This document shows, piece by piece, positions 1 through 6,689 of a stretch of 6,689 nt of DNA; the stretch's first letter is position 1, and each line of letters starts with the position of its first letter. The translations under genes were made by a program, and so were the position numbers. Below the pieces are notes generated by a model. The model worked only from the letters and a program-made list of their open reading frames with translations. It searched no databases and was not told the DNA's origin. Where the stretch lies: the NCBI GenBank assembly GCA_003453455.1, contig DMLG01000150.1, forward strand, positions 1-6,689, in the 5' to 3' direction. The DNA is from Clostridiales bacterium (lineage in GTDB: Bacteria > Bacillota > Clostridia > UBA1381).

Positions 1-468
1 GGGAAACTCTTTTATGACAGATTTAAGAGCGAACCGATAAACTCAAAGGAGGAGCTTTTAAGCGCAGTGTCCTTTATAAATTTTATTGCAAGCAGGCACA
101 AGGACAGCAAATTTTCATCACTTGTAAACCCGATTTGCTCGGAAAAAGAGAGCGGCATTACAGAAAAACAGGCGAAAAGTACAGAGCTTACCCGTATGTT
201 TATGGAGGATTATGACTGCCTGTCCAAAGAGGAGCTTAAAGGTTTTGTGTATGCCTTTTGCGGAGTAAATTCAAAAAATTTTGGAGCACTTTCTGCGGAA
301 AAACAGCGTGTAGTGATAGATAAAATCATCAAAGACCGCAGAATTTCAAAATCAAAAATATATGAGGTTTTAGAAGTCCGGAAACCACAGAGTAAAAGAC
401 CGGAAAAGGCGGAGATATTTAATAATCAGACGGCAGAAAAAAAGAATTTGAGTGTTTGGCTTTTATAG
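1..468 (+). CDS. C-terminal part of an IS200-like / REP-associated (Y1) transposase-type protein, 5'-truncated by the window
   Basis: The frame is open from base 1 to the TAG at 466-468, giving 155 visible codons. A GTG at 67 is only an internal codon, because the reading continues upstream without a stop and has no ribosome binding site there. The first residues read LFYDRFKSEPI, then roughly SKEELLSAVSFI. This resembles the conserved segment of IS200-like REP-associated tyrosine transposases (RAYT, COG1943), typically 'vFqdRFkSepv..d.yLl.vlrYIHqNPvkAG'. The family's usual YIHQNP stretch is not recognisable here, so the copy is diverged. The C-terminal part (about residues 70-130) is helical and ends in ISKSKIYEVLEV, which resembles the helix-turn-helix-like tail seen in some clostridial members. 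The catalytic HUH motif and tyrosine would lie upstream of or around the visible edge and cannot be judged. Whether the protein is active is unknown. It could instead be a domesticated or decayed relative. Confidence 0.55.
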   Translation, partial: GKLFYDRFKSEPINSKEELLSAVSFINFIASRHKDSKFSSLVNPICSEKESGITEKQAKSTELTRMFMEDYDCLSKEELKGFVYAFCGVNSKNFGALSAEKQRVVIDKIIKDRRISKSKIYEVLEVRKPQSKRPEKAEIFNNQTAEKKNLSVWLL

Positions 469-484
469 AGCGGAGGATTTTTTT

Positions 485-1042
485 ATGAATATGAAATACA
501 GTATAATGGGACAGATAATCTCGGTAATACTGACACATTTGGAGACGGTATTTGTATTTTTTGCAGTATGGATTATAGCGATTTCTGTAACATCTTCTAA
601 AATAGGCGGTACAATTTATTCCGCTATTGCAACTGTTTTTTATGTCAGCACTATGTATTCGGTTTGCTACGCCAAGGCAAAGGATGACAAAAAAAGTTAC
701 AGTCCCCTGACTCCTGAGAAGTATAAAGGCATTCTTCTTTCGGCAGGGTTGCTTGTTATAAATATTGCAGTTGCATTTATTTATAGCTTTATTTGGAAGA
801 CTGCAAGCGACGGTGCAAATCTCACGGGTATTGGGGCGGTAGCAGTGAATGTCTTTTGTCTTTTCTGGTTTTCGCCCTTTATAAGTTTTTTGGGTGAGCA
901 AAAGGGTGTAATTTCGGTATTGGGATATGTAGCAATTTTTGCTCTGCCGGTATTAAGCTGTTTTTTTGGATATTTGGCAGGCTATAAAAATTTTGACATA
1001 TCAAGGAAATTAAAATTTCTTGTGTATGAAAAGAAAAAATAG
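485..1042 (+). CDS. Small multi-pass membrane protein of unknown function
   Basis: I do not recognise a named family. The 185-residue product is dominated by hydrophobic segments at about residues 12-34, 41-62, 81-104, 113-136 and 141-166, suggesting five membrane spans, or six if one is a re-entrant or split helix. The loop at 63-80 is rich in lysine and probably cytoplasmic. The tail (170-185) is also very basic and ends EKKK, which suggests a cytoplasmic C-terminus; five simple spans would not place both inside. I chose ATG 485 because GGAGG at 472-476 lies 8 nt upstream. A longer reading from GTG 452 would overlap the upstream gene and has no ribosome binding site. It follows the transposase-like gene by 16 nt and may be cotranscribed with it. 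Its stop codon abuts a terminator hairpin. No catalytic or transport motif is visible. Confidence 0.85.
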   Translation: MNMKYSIMGQIISVILTHLETVFVFFAVWIIAISVTSSKIGGTIYSAIATVFYVSTMYSVCYAKAKDDKKSYSPLTPEKYKGILLSAGLLVINIAVAFIYSFIWKTASDGANLTGIGAVAVNVFCLFWFSPFISFLGEQKGVISVLGYVAIFALPVLSCFFGYLAGYKNFDISRKLKFLVYEKKK

Positions 1043-1076
1043 CGGTGCAGTATAGAAACTGCACCGTTATTTTTTG
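1043..1076. terminator. Bidirectional intrinsic terminator between convergent genes
   Basis: CGGTGCAGT (1043-1051) pairs perfectly with ACTGCACCG (1058-1066) around a 6-nt loop: 9 bp, of which 6 are G-C. On the plus strand it is followed by TTATTTTTTG (1067-1076). On the minus strand it is followed by the complement of the A-tract at 1033-1038, read as CTATTTTTTC. The hairpin therefore ends both the membrane-protein transcript and the convergent propeller-protein transcript. It fills the whole gap between the plus-strand TAG (1040-1042) and the minus-strand TAA (1067-1069). Confidence 0.85.
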
Positions 1077-2092
1077 TTGTGCTCTGTGAGAGTACCGATA
1101 ACCTTTCCAAGCCGTGCAATTTCCTTTTTAGCGGCAACAACCTCTTTTTGCGTCTGGTTCAAAAGGCTTTTTACCCGTTCAAGCTCTGCTTCTTTTTTAG
1201 CGGCAAACTCCGCCGACCTTTCAAAAATGTCGGGATTACCTAAAAGCACAAGCCCGTGTGCATTGTGATAGCCATAATAGTTAAAAAAAGCGTCGCCCCT
1301 TTGCGCAGTATAAATATTTATTGTCTTTCCGGTGCTCATAAACCGCATAGGCTCGCTGAAATCTTTGCCGTCACTGCTGGTTACATATCTGATAAATATT
1401 CCGCTTCTCCACATTATGTAAATCTTATCGCCTGAATGCGATAAAATAGGCATTTCAAGATGTGTGTCGTGTGCAATTTTCTTGCCGTCAATAAAAACAG
1501 CGCCCTCGCGGGCAAATAGGATTTTTTCCCTTTCATCTATATCATAAACAGTGCCAAAGTGGGCATTTTCATATATAGGATTAAATCCTGACGGTTTTTC
1601 GTCTGCAATATTAACAAATCCTAAAATGCCCTTTGAATTTGTATAGTAAACCTTATTCCCTTTTATGAAAAAATGCGGAGTTTCGCAAATATCGACGGTA
1701 GAAGGCTTTGCGTGGTCTCCTAATATACAATGGATAAGCAGATTTTCTCCATTATAGAGTGCGGAATACATAAAATTAAGCCTTCCGCGGACGCTGTAAA
1801 GATGAATGTTTGAGACGAAAACATCACTACTTAGCTTTGAAATCACATACTTTTTCCATTCACTGCCGTCACTTACCGCATAAATAAGTTTATTTTCATG
1901 GTCGGTGCATAGAAGATGAACTTTTTTATCATGTGAGCAATATACGCAAAATTCATCTTTTCCGCCCGGGAATACACTCATATGCTCCTGCCATATACCC
2001 TGTGGACTGCGCCTCCTTACGCATATTCCTTCATAAGGCTTATAAAAATAATGTTCGGGAGTATTTTTAGGCATAATAAGATAATTACTCAT
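1067..2092 (-). CDS. Hypothetical protein: predicted beta-propeller-like body with C-terminal coiled coil
   Basis: I do not recognise a named family. The 341-residue product has no signal peptide or membrane segment, so it is probably cytoplasmic. Residues 1-280 are a succession of short alternating beta-type stretches separated by turns (for example KVHLLC, KVYYTN, KIYIMWRSGIF). Two Asp-box-like motifs are visible, SDGSEW at 74-79 and SSDGKDF at 239-245, as found in sialidase-like and other propellers. Residues about 288-337 are charged and heptad-like, rich in A, K, E and L, and predict a coiled coil, perhaps for oligomerisation or docking. ATG at 2092 is preceded by GGAGG (plus-strand 2100-2104) with 7 nt spacing. 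The gene is divergent from the gltX operon and convergent with the membrane protein, so it is a single-gene unit. The propeller assignment is inference from motif and strand pattern; no catalytic residues can be named. Confidence 0.8.
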   Translation of the reverse strand: MSNYLIMPKNTPEHYFYKPYEGICVRRRSPQGIWQEHMSVFPGGKDEFCVYCSHDKKVHLLCTDHENKLIYAVSDGSEWKKYVISKLSSDVFVSNIHLYSVRGRLNFMYSALYNGENLLIHCILGDHAKPSTVDICETPHFFIKGNKVYYTNSKGILGFVNIADEKPSGFNPIYENAHFGTVYDIDEREKILFAREGAVFIDGKKIAHDTHLEMPILSHSGDKIYIMWRSGIFIRYVTSSDGKDFSEPMRFMSTGKTINIYTAQRGDAFFNYYGYHNAHGLVLLGNPDIFERSAEFAAKKEAELERVKSLLNQTQKEVVAAKKEIARLGKVIGTLTEHNKK

Positions 2093-2138
2093 ATAAATTC
2101 CTCCTTTTAGTCCTTATTTATGTATATGATTTTTAAAA

Positions 2139-2167
2139 AATATGTATAACAATAAAATAATTGGCAA
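2139..2167 (-). promoter_or_regulatory. Candidate promoter for the propeller/coiled-coil gene
   Basis: Read on the minus strand, TTGCCA (2167-2162) is separated by 17 nt from CATATT (2144-2139), giving 5/6 and 4/6 matches to the sigma-A consensus. Transcription would start near 2132, about 40 nt before the start codon. The area is very AT-rich and other -10-like hexamers (such as TATACA nearby) are possible, so this is a weak call. Confidence 0.35.
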
Positions 2168-2202
2168 AAATATAGATAACCTCACAAAATACATTACCCC
2201 CT

Positions 2203-2242
2203 AAGGAGAGATTAAAAGGAATTTTCTTTTTAGTCTCTTTTT
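2203..2242. other. Long imperfect hairpin in the divergent intergenic region
   Basis: The arm at 2203-2220 pairs with 2225-2242 around a 4-nt loop (ATTT, 2221-2224): 18 consecutive pairs, four of them G-T/G-U wobbles (2205, 2206, 2212, 2218). The right arm ends in a run of five T (2238-2242), as in a plus-strand terminator, but no plus-strand gene lies upstream to terminate. It sits upstream of both predicted promoters, outside both leaders. It may be a terminator or part of a small RNA, a protein-binding palindrome or a decayed repeat; the sequence does not decide. Confidence 0.5.
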
Positions 2243-2270
2243 GTGTGCAAAAATAACAGATATTTGACGG

Positions 2271-2316
2271 TTTTTTTTCGGATTTGCTTGATATTGGCAG
2301 GAAAAGATTGTATAAT
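2271..2316 (+). promoter_or_regulatory. Sigma-A type promoter of the gltX-glnS-aminotransferase operon
   Basis: TTGATA (2288-2293) is followed after exactly 17 nt by a perfect TATAAT (2311-2316). A run of eight T (2271-2278) sits just upstream of the -35, where an UP element would lie. Transcription should start near 2323, leaving a leader of only about 35 nt. That is too short for a T-box or other riboswitch, so expression is probably set by promoter strength. Confidence 0.8.
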
Positions 2317-2357
2317 ACAATAGAATAGTTATGTAGTTTGTTTACGGAGGAAATATA

Positions 2358-4010
2358 ATGGATAATAATAAGCTTGCTGAATTATTGTTTTCTGATATAG
2401 AAAAGACGCCTGCCTATTATGAGGCGAAGTATCCAAAGCGCAATTTGCAAGAGGGTGCGTGTGTTACAAGATTTGCGCCGAGCCCTACGGGATTTTTGCA
2501 TATAGGCGGACTTTTTGCGGCGTTTGTAGGCGAGCGCACCGCAAAAAAGTCGGGCGGAGTGTTTTATTTGAGAATTGAGGATACCGATAAAAAGCGTGAG
2601 GTGGAAAACGGAGTAACAGGTATCGTAAAGGGACTTGCGGATTTTGGCATAGAAATAGACGAAGGAATGCTGACAGAAACGGAGAGTGTGGGAAATTACG
2701 CACCCTATATACAGAGTAAAAGAAAAGAAATATATCAGGCATACTGTAAGGATTTGGTAAAAAGAGGGCTTGCATACCCTTGCTTTTGCAGTGCAGAGGA
2801 GCTTGACGCAATAAGAAAAACACAGGAGGAAAATAAGCAAAATCCCGGTTATTACGGAGAATTTGCAAAATGCAGAAACCTAAGCTTTGAGGAGATAGAA
2901 GAAAAAATAAAAAACGGAGAGCCGTATGTTTTAAGGTTAAAATCCCCGGGGAAAGAGGATAAAAGGATAAAGTTTGGTGACGCAATAAAGGGCGAAATAG
3001 AGATGCCAGAGAATGTGCAGGATATAGTGCTTTTAAAAACTGACGGAATACCAACATATCATTTTGCGCATGCAGTTGATGACCACCTTATGCGTACGAC
3101 GGATGTTATAAGGGGTGATGAGTGGATTTCATCAGCGCCGATACATTTGCAGCTTTTTGATATTTTAGGATTTGATGCACCTCATTATGCGCACATTTCT
3201 CCGATAATGAAAGAGGACCAGGAAACGGGCGGAAAGCGTAAACTTTCAAAGCGCAAAGACCCTGAGGCGGCGGTTTCCTACTACCACGAAGTGGGTTATC
3301 CGAAAGAGGCGGTTTTGGAATACCTTTTGACGATTGCAAACTCAAATTTTGAGGAATGGCGAGCTGCTAATCCCGATTTAGACATAGACGATTTTGATTT
3401 CAAGCTTTCAAATATGAGTAAGGCAGGCGCACTCTTTGACCTGATGAAGCTGAATGATATTAGCAAAAACTATATCTGTACTTTAAAAAAGGAAGAGGTT
3501 TTTGACAGGACGCTAAGCTGGGCGGAGACATATAATACCGACTTTGCAGAGCTTTTAAAAAACAATAAAGATTATGCGATAAAAATTTTCGGTATAGAAA
3601 GAGGCAACGAAAAACCGAGAAAGGATATTGCAAAATGGCAGGATACCGTAGAATATACAAAGTATTTCTTTGAAGAACCGAAAGAATTTGAATGGCAGGA
3701 AAACTTGTCAAAAGAAGATATGATTGAAATCCTGACGGAATATAAGAGCGTTTATAACGAAGAGGAAACAGCAGAGGAATGGTTCCCAAAGGTCCGTGAA
3801 ATGGCGGAAAAGCTGGGATATGCGAAAGCACCGAAGATGTATAAGAAAAATCCCGACGACTTTAAAGGACATGTTGGAGATGTTGCATCGGTTATACGCG
3901 TTGCGGTAACGGGTAGGCGCAACACTCCTGACCTTTATGAAATTATACAGGTTTTAGGATACAGCGAGTTTATAAAAAGAATAGAAAGAGCAATTTCCTT
4001 ACTAAAATAG
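2358..4010 (+). CDS. gltX: Glutamyl-tRNA synthetase (glutamate--tRNA ligase), class I
   Basis: Cytoplasmic enzyme that activates glutamate with ATP and charges tRNA-Glu for translation (and for tRNA-dependent haem precursor synthesis where that pathway is present). The 550-residue product shows the class I 'HIGH' signature in RFAPSPTGFLHIGG (38-51), the LRIEDTD motif (71-77), the RGDEWISS segment (252-259) and a KMSKS-type loop KLSKR (295-299). Cysteines 142, 144 and 172 match the CxC...C zinc-binding insertion known from Escherichia coli GluRS. The C-terminal half (about 330-550) is the helical anticodon-binding region. The protein is longer than the usual 465-500 residues, with about 37 residues before the HIGH region; such an extension fits a clostridial subtype. 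ATG 2358 is supported by GGAGG at 2346-2350 with 7 nt spacing. It is the first gene of an operon, with glnS 18 nt downstream. Because a GlnRS is encoded next door, this GluRS may be the discriminating kind that charges only tRNA-Glu; that is inference. Confidence 0.96.
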   Translation: MDNNKLAELLFSDIEKTPAYYEAKYPKRNLQEGACVTRFAPSPTGFLHIGGLFAAFVGERTAKKSGGVFYLRIEDTDKKREVENGVTGIVKGLADFGIEIDEGMLTETESVGNYAPYIQSKRKEIYQAYCKDLVKRGLAYPCFCSAEELDAIRKTQEENKQNPGYYGEFAKCRNLSFEEIEEKIKNGEPYVLRLKSPGKEDKRIKFGDAIKGEIEMPENVQDIVLLKTDGIPTYHFAHAVDDHLMRTTDVIRGDEWISSAPIHLQLFDILGFDAPHYAHISPIMKEDQETGGKRKLSKRKDPEAAVSYYHEVGYPKEAVLEYLLTIANSNFEEWRAANPDLDIDDFDFKLSNMSKAGALFDLMKLNDISKNYICTLKKEEVFDRTLSWAETYNTDFAELLKNNKDYAIKIFGIERGNEKPRKDIAKWQDTVEYTKYFFEEPKEFEWQENLSKEDMIEILTEYKSVYNEEETAEEWFPKVREMAEKLGYAKAPKMYKKNPDDFKGHVGDVASVIRVAVTGRRNTPDLYEIIQVLGYSEFIKRIERAISLLK

Positions 4011-4028
4011 CTCAATAAGGAGAGAAAA

Positions 4029-5690
4029 ATGGAAGAATCAAAAAATTTTATAGAAGATGCGATAGAAAAGGATTTATCCGATGGTGTTTATGACCATGTT
4101 CAAACGCGTTTTCCGCCTGAACCAAACGGATATTTGCATATAGGTCACGCAAAGGCGATTTGTATTGATTTCGGTAATGCGCAAAAATACGGCGGTACCT
4201 GCAATCTGCGTCTTGATGACACAAATCCGTCAAAGGAAGATGTGGAATATGTAGAGGCAATATGTGAGGATATAAAGTGGCTCGGCTTTAAGTGGGATAA
4301 GCTCCTTTATGCATCCGACTATTTTGATGATATTTATGCTTGTGCCATAAAGCTCATCAAAATGGGTAAAGCCTATGTTGACGACCTATCTGCTGACGAA
4401 ATAAGAGAGTATCGAGGAACTCTGACAGAGCCGGGCAAAGAAAGTCCATACAGAACAAGGAGTATAGAGGAAAATCTTGACCTTTTTAAGCGTATGACAG
4501 ACGGTGAATTTGAAAACGGCGCAAGGGTTTTGCGTGCAAAAATAGATATGTCATCGCCAAATCTTAATATGCGCGACCCGATAATTTACCGCATTATGCA
4601 CCAAACGCATCACAGGACAGGCGATAAGTGGTGCGTATATCCTATGTATGACTTTGCACACCCTATTTCCGATACGGTAGAGGGCGTTACACACTCCCTC
4701 TGTTCGCTGGAATTTGAGGACCACAGACCTCTTTATGACTGGTTTTTGCGTGAGCTTGGCTTTTCGCATCCATCAAGGCAGATAGAGTTTGCAAGAATGA
4801 ATTTGAACTATACCTTAACGAGCAAAAGAAAATGCTTGAAGCTTGTTGCGGATAAAATTGTATCAGGCTGGGACGACCCGAGAATGGGAACGCTTTGCGG
4901 TATGAGAAGACGCGGTTATCCGAGTGAGGCAATTCGTGATTTTTGCGATAAAATAGGCGTTGCAAAGGCTAACAGCGTTATAGATTTTTCCCTCTTAGAA
5001 TTCTGCGTGAGAGAAAACCTTAATAACAATGCGCCGCGCGCTATGGCAGTTTTGCGTCCAATAAAGCTTGTTATTGATAACTATCCCGAGGATAAATGCG
5101 AGAAAATCGAAGTGGAAATAAATCCGCAAAAGCCGGAGCTTGGTAAAAGAGAAGTGGAATTTTCCAAAAATCTTTGGATTGAAAATGAAGATTTTATGGA
5201 GGAGGCACCAAAAAAATATTTCCGTCTATCAATAGGTAGGGAAGTAAGGCTCAAAGGCGCATATTTCGTTACAGCGACCTCCTGCATAAAGGATGAAAAC
5301 GGAAATGTTACTGAGGTGCATTGTACCTATGACCCCGAAACCCGAGGGGGAGACGCGCCTGACGGACGAAAGGTCAAGGGAACTATCCATTGGGTGAGCT
5401 GTGATTTTTGCGAAAATGCAACTGTAAACCTATATGAAAGACTTTTCAATGTAGAAAATCCGTCTGATGAAAGTAAGGTCGGAAGCTTTGAGGAAAATTT
5501 AAATCCGAATTCGGTGGAAACTTTGAAAAATTGTAAAATTGAGAGCGGAATAAAGAATGCAAAGCAGGGCGATACCTTCCAATTTTTAAGATTGGGATAT
5601 TTCTGTGTAGATAAGGACTCTACACCTGATAATATTATCTTTAACAGAACTGTTGCTTTAAAAGATAGTTGGGCAAAAGTAAACAAATAA
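4029..5690 (+). CDS. glnS: Glutaminyl-tRNA synthetase (glutamine--tRNA ligase), class I
   Basis: Cytoplasmic enzyme that charges tRNA-Gln with glutamine directly. The 553-residue product is collinear with E. coli GlnRS (about 554 residues). The GlnRS-specific HIGH block [16 protein letters not shown] is at 27-42, and DDTNP at 63-67. Y207 and H211 in YPMYDFAH, with D63, correspond to the E. coli residues (Y211, H215, D66) that contact glutamine or the tRNA end. [18 protein letters not shown] (221-238) and GWDDPRM (280-286) are family hallmarks. The KMSKS-type loop reads LTSKR (263-267), where E. coli has VMSKR. Residues from about 335 to 553 form the beta-barrel anticodon-binding domains, including [12 protein letters not shown] (446-457) and the closing [17 protein letters not shown] 4029 has AAGGAG at 4017-4022, 6 nt upstream. 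It lies 18 nt after gltX and 19 nt before an aminotransferase gene, so it is cotranscribed. GlnRS is patchily distributed in bacteria and is thought to have spread by transfer; nothing in its base composition stands out here. Confidence 0.97.
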   Translation: MEESKNFIEDAIEKDLSDGVYDHVQTRFPPEPNGYLHIGHAKAICIDFGNAQKYGGTCNLRLDDTNPSKEDVEYVEAICEDIKWLGFKWDKLLYASDYFDDIYACAIKLIKMGKAYVDDLSADEIREYRGTLTEPGKESPYRTRSIEENLDLFKRMTDGEFENGARVLRAKIDMSSPNLNMRDPIIYRIMHQTHHRTGDKWCVYPMYDFAHPISDTVEGVTHSLCSLEFEDHRPLYDWFLRELGFSHPSRQIEFARMNLNYTLTSKRKCLKLVADKIVSGWDDPRMGTLCGMRRRGYPSEAIRDFCDKIGVAKANSVIDFSLLEFCVRENLNNNAPRAMAVLRPIKLVIDNYPEDKCEKIEVEINPQKPELGKREVEFSKNLWIENEDFMEEAPKKYFRLSIGREVRLKGAYFVTATSCIKDENGNVTEVHCTYDPETRGGDAPDGRKVKGTIHWVSCDFCENATVNLYERLFNVENPSDESKVGSFEENLNPNSVETLKNCKIESGIKNAKQGDTFQFLRLGYFCVDKDSTPDNIIFNRTVALKDSWAKVNK

Positions 5691-5709
5691 TTATGAGAGG
5701 GACACAAAA

Positions 5710-6689
5710 ATGGAATTTGAAAAGTATATGACGCGCAGGGCAAAGCCCCTAAAAGCGTCCGGGATAAGAGAAATGTTCAAGCTTATGGCAGACCCCCAAG
5801 TTATATCGCTTGCAGGCGGCTCGCCTGACCCAGAGCTGTTTCCGTCTGAATTTTTGGCGGAGATTTCAGCAGAAATATTAAGAACAAACGGTAAAAAAGC
5901 GCTTGCATATGGCACAACAGACGGTTATGCGCCTTTAAAAGATGCGCTTAAAAAGCGAACAGAGCAGATTTCTTCTTTTAGCGATGAAGATAAAATAATT
6001 ATTACAACGGGCGCACAGCAGGCGATAGATTTGGCGGCGCGCGTTTTGGTGGAAGATGATGAATATGTCGTTGTAGAGGCGCCGAGTTTTGTTGGAACAT
6101 TAAACGCTTTAAGAAGTGTGCGTGCAAGGCTTATAGGTGTTGATATGGAAAAAGACGGAATGGATATGGCGGAGCTTGAAAATGTTTTGAAAAGCAAAAA
6201 AGTAAAGCTGATATACACAATCCCGAATTTCCAGAACCCAACGGGAATTACAATGTCACTTGAAAAAAGGGAAAAGATGCTCGCACTTGCAAAAAAGTAT
6301 GACTGTCTCATTTTGGAGGATAACCCATACGGAGATTTACGTTTTGCAGGAGATAGTGTACCCACAATAAAATCGCTTGACAGCGAGGGGAGAGTTATAT
6401 ATGTCGGCTCGCTTTCCAAAATCCTGTCGCCCGGGCTCAGAATAGGATATCTTGTCTGCCGAGGCGAACTCTGCGACAAAATAGAGATTGTAAAACAGGT
6501 AAATGATGTGCATACGCCTTGTCTTACACAGATGATGGCAACGGAGTTTTTAAATAGATATGATGTTGATAAGCATATCAAAAAAGCGTGTGAAGTTTAC
6601 GGAAGAAAGTGCCGTTTTATGCTTAGTTGTATGGAAAAGTATTTTCCGAAATCTGTCACATGGACAAAACCTGAGGGCGGACTTTTCAT
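5710..6689 (+). CDS. PLP-dependent class I/II aminotransferase (2-aminoadipate / MocR-C-terminal type), 3' end outside window
   Basis: Fold-type I aminotransferase, probably transferring amino groups between an amino acid and 2-oxoglutarate; the substrate cannot be read from sequence. The frame stays open from ATG 5710 to the last base (326 complete codons), so the C-terminus is missing; related enzymes run about 390-400 residues. Visible motifs in order: SLAGGSPDPELFP (33-45), YGTTDGYAPLK (67-77), TTGAQQAIDL (99-108), the NPTG loop (176-179), LEDNPYGDL (202-210) with the PLP-contacting D204 and Y207, the Schiff-base lysine K237 in GSLSKILSPGLRIGY (233-247) with phosphate-binding R244, and PEGGLF at the edge. 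No winged-helix domain precedes it, so it is a stand-alone enzyme and not a full MocR/GntR regulator. The ribosome binding site is AGAGGG (5696-5701), 8 nt upstream. It lies 19 nt after glnS and is probably the third gene of the operon. LysN-type 2-aminoadipate, aromatic or branched-chain transaminase activity are all possible. Confidence 0.92.
   Translation, partial: MEFEKYMTRRAKPLKASGIREMFKLMADPQVISLAGGSPDPELFPSEFLAEISAEILRTNGKKALAYGTTDGYAPLKDALKKRTEQISSFSDEDKIIITTGAQQAIDLAARVLVEDDEYVVVEAPSFVGTLNALRSVRARLIGVDMEKDGMDMAELENVLKSKKVKLIYTIPNFQNPTGITMSLEKREKMLALAKKYDCLILEDNPYGDLRFAGDSVPTIKSLDSEGRVIYVGSLSKILSPGLRIGYLVCRGELCDKIEIVKQVNDVHTPCLTQMMATEFLNRYDVDKHIKKACEVYGRKCRFMLSCMEKYFPKSVTWTKPEGGLF

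Noticed and set aside
452..484. GTG at 452 as start of the membrane protein gene
   Set aside because: It would overlap the upstream gene and has no ribosome binding site, while ATG 485 has GGAGG at 8 nt spacing.
419..901. Minus-strand open frame of about 160 codons opposite the transposase tail and membrane protein
   Set aside because: It lies antisense to a better-supported gene with a strong ribosome binding site, and its product is cysteine/tyrosine-rich with no recognisable domain.
2264..2292. TTGACG at 2264-2269 as an alternative -35 element for gltX
   Set aside because: At 17 nt spacing the -10 position reads CTTGAT, lacking the key A; the TTGATA/TATAAT pair is much better.
2093..2357. 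T-box or other riboswitch upstream of gltX
   Set aside because: No T-box sequence or multi-stem leader is seen, and the well-placed promoter leaves only about 35 nt of leader.
2485..3057. Minus-strand open frame of about 190 codons inside gltX
   Set aside because: It is fully antisense to a clear GluRS, and its leucine/phenylalanine/proline-rich composition is typical of the complement of an AT-rich coding sequence.
5925..6581. Minus-strand open frame of about 218 codons inside the aminotransferase gene
   Set aside because: The plus strand encodes all aminotransferase motifs over this span; the serine/leucine-rich antisense product shows no domain.

Overview
This is an AT-rich window with strong AGGAGG-type ribosome binding sites, short intergenic gaps and a sigma-A type promoter. 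Together with the protein content (a roughly 550-residue glutamyl-tRNA synthetase with an N-terminal extension, and small membrane proteins of unknown function) this suggests a low-GC Gram-positive bacterium, most likely a member of the Clostridia. The taxonomic call is inferred from sequence character only.

Layout. Positions 1-468 (+) hold the 3' part of a gene whose visible start resembles the C-terminal part of IS200-like, REP-associated (Y1) transposases. A small multi-pass membrane protein of unknown function follows 16 nt later (485-1042, +). It converges with a minus-strand gene (1067-2092) that encodes a predicted beta-propeller-like protein with a C-terminal coiled coil, also of unknown function. 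The 24 nt between the two stop codons is entirely one perfect 9-bp hairpin flanked by T-tracts on both strands, so it should terminate both transcripts.

Positions 2093-2357 are a 265-nt divergent regulatory region. It holds a weak candidate promoter for the minus-strand gene, a long imperfect hairpin of unknown role, and a good plus-strand promoter (TTGATA, 17 nt, TATAAT). That promoter should drive a tight operon: glutamyl-tRNA synthetase (gltX, 2358-4010), glutaminyl-tRNA synthetase (glnS, 4029-5690) and a PLP-dependent aminotransferase of the 2-aminoadipate/MocR-C-terminal type (5710 to beyond the window end). Gaps inside the operon are 18 and 19 nt, each with its own ribosome binding site.

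How the genes work together. The two synthetases charge tRNA-Glu and tRNA-Gln directly, so this organism has the direct route to Gln-tRNA-Gln, whether or not it also keeps the GatCAB amidation route. The aminotransferase probably uses glutamate/2-oxoglutarate as an amino donor/acceptor pair, which would make the operon loosely themed on glutamate; that link is inference. The window is mostly ordinary housekeeping sequence. I see no clear sign of a new defence, mobile or biosynthetic system. The least explained items are the propeller/coiled-coil protein, the membrane protein and the intergenic hairpin.
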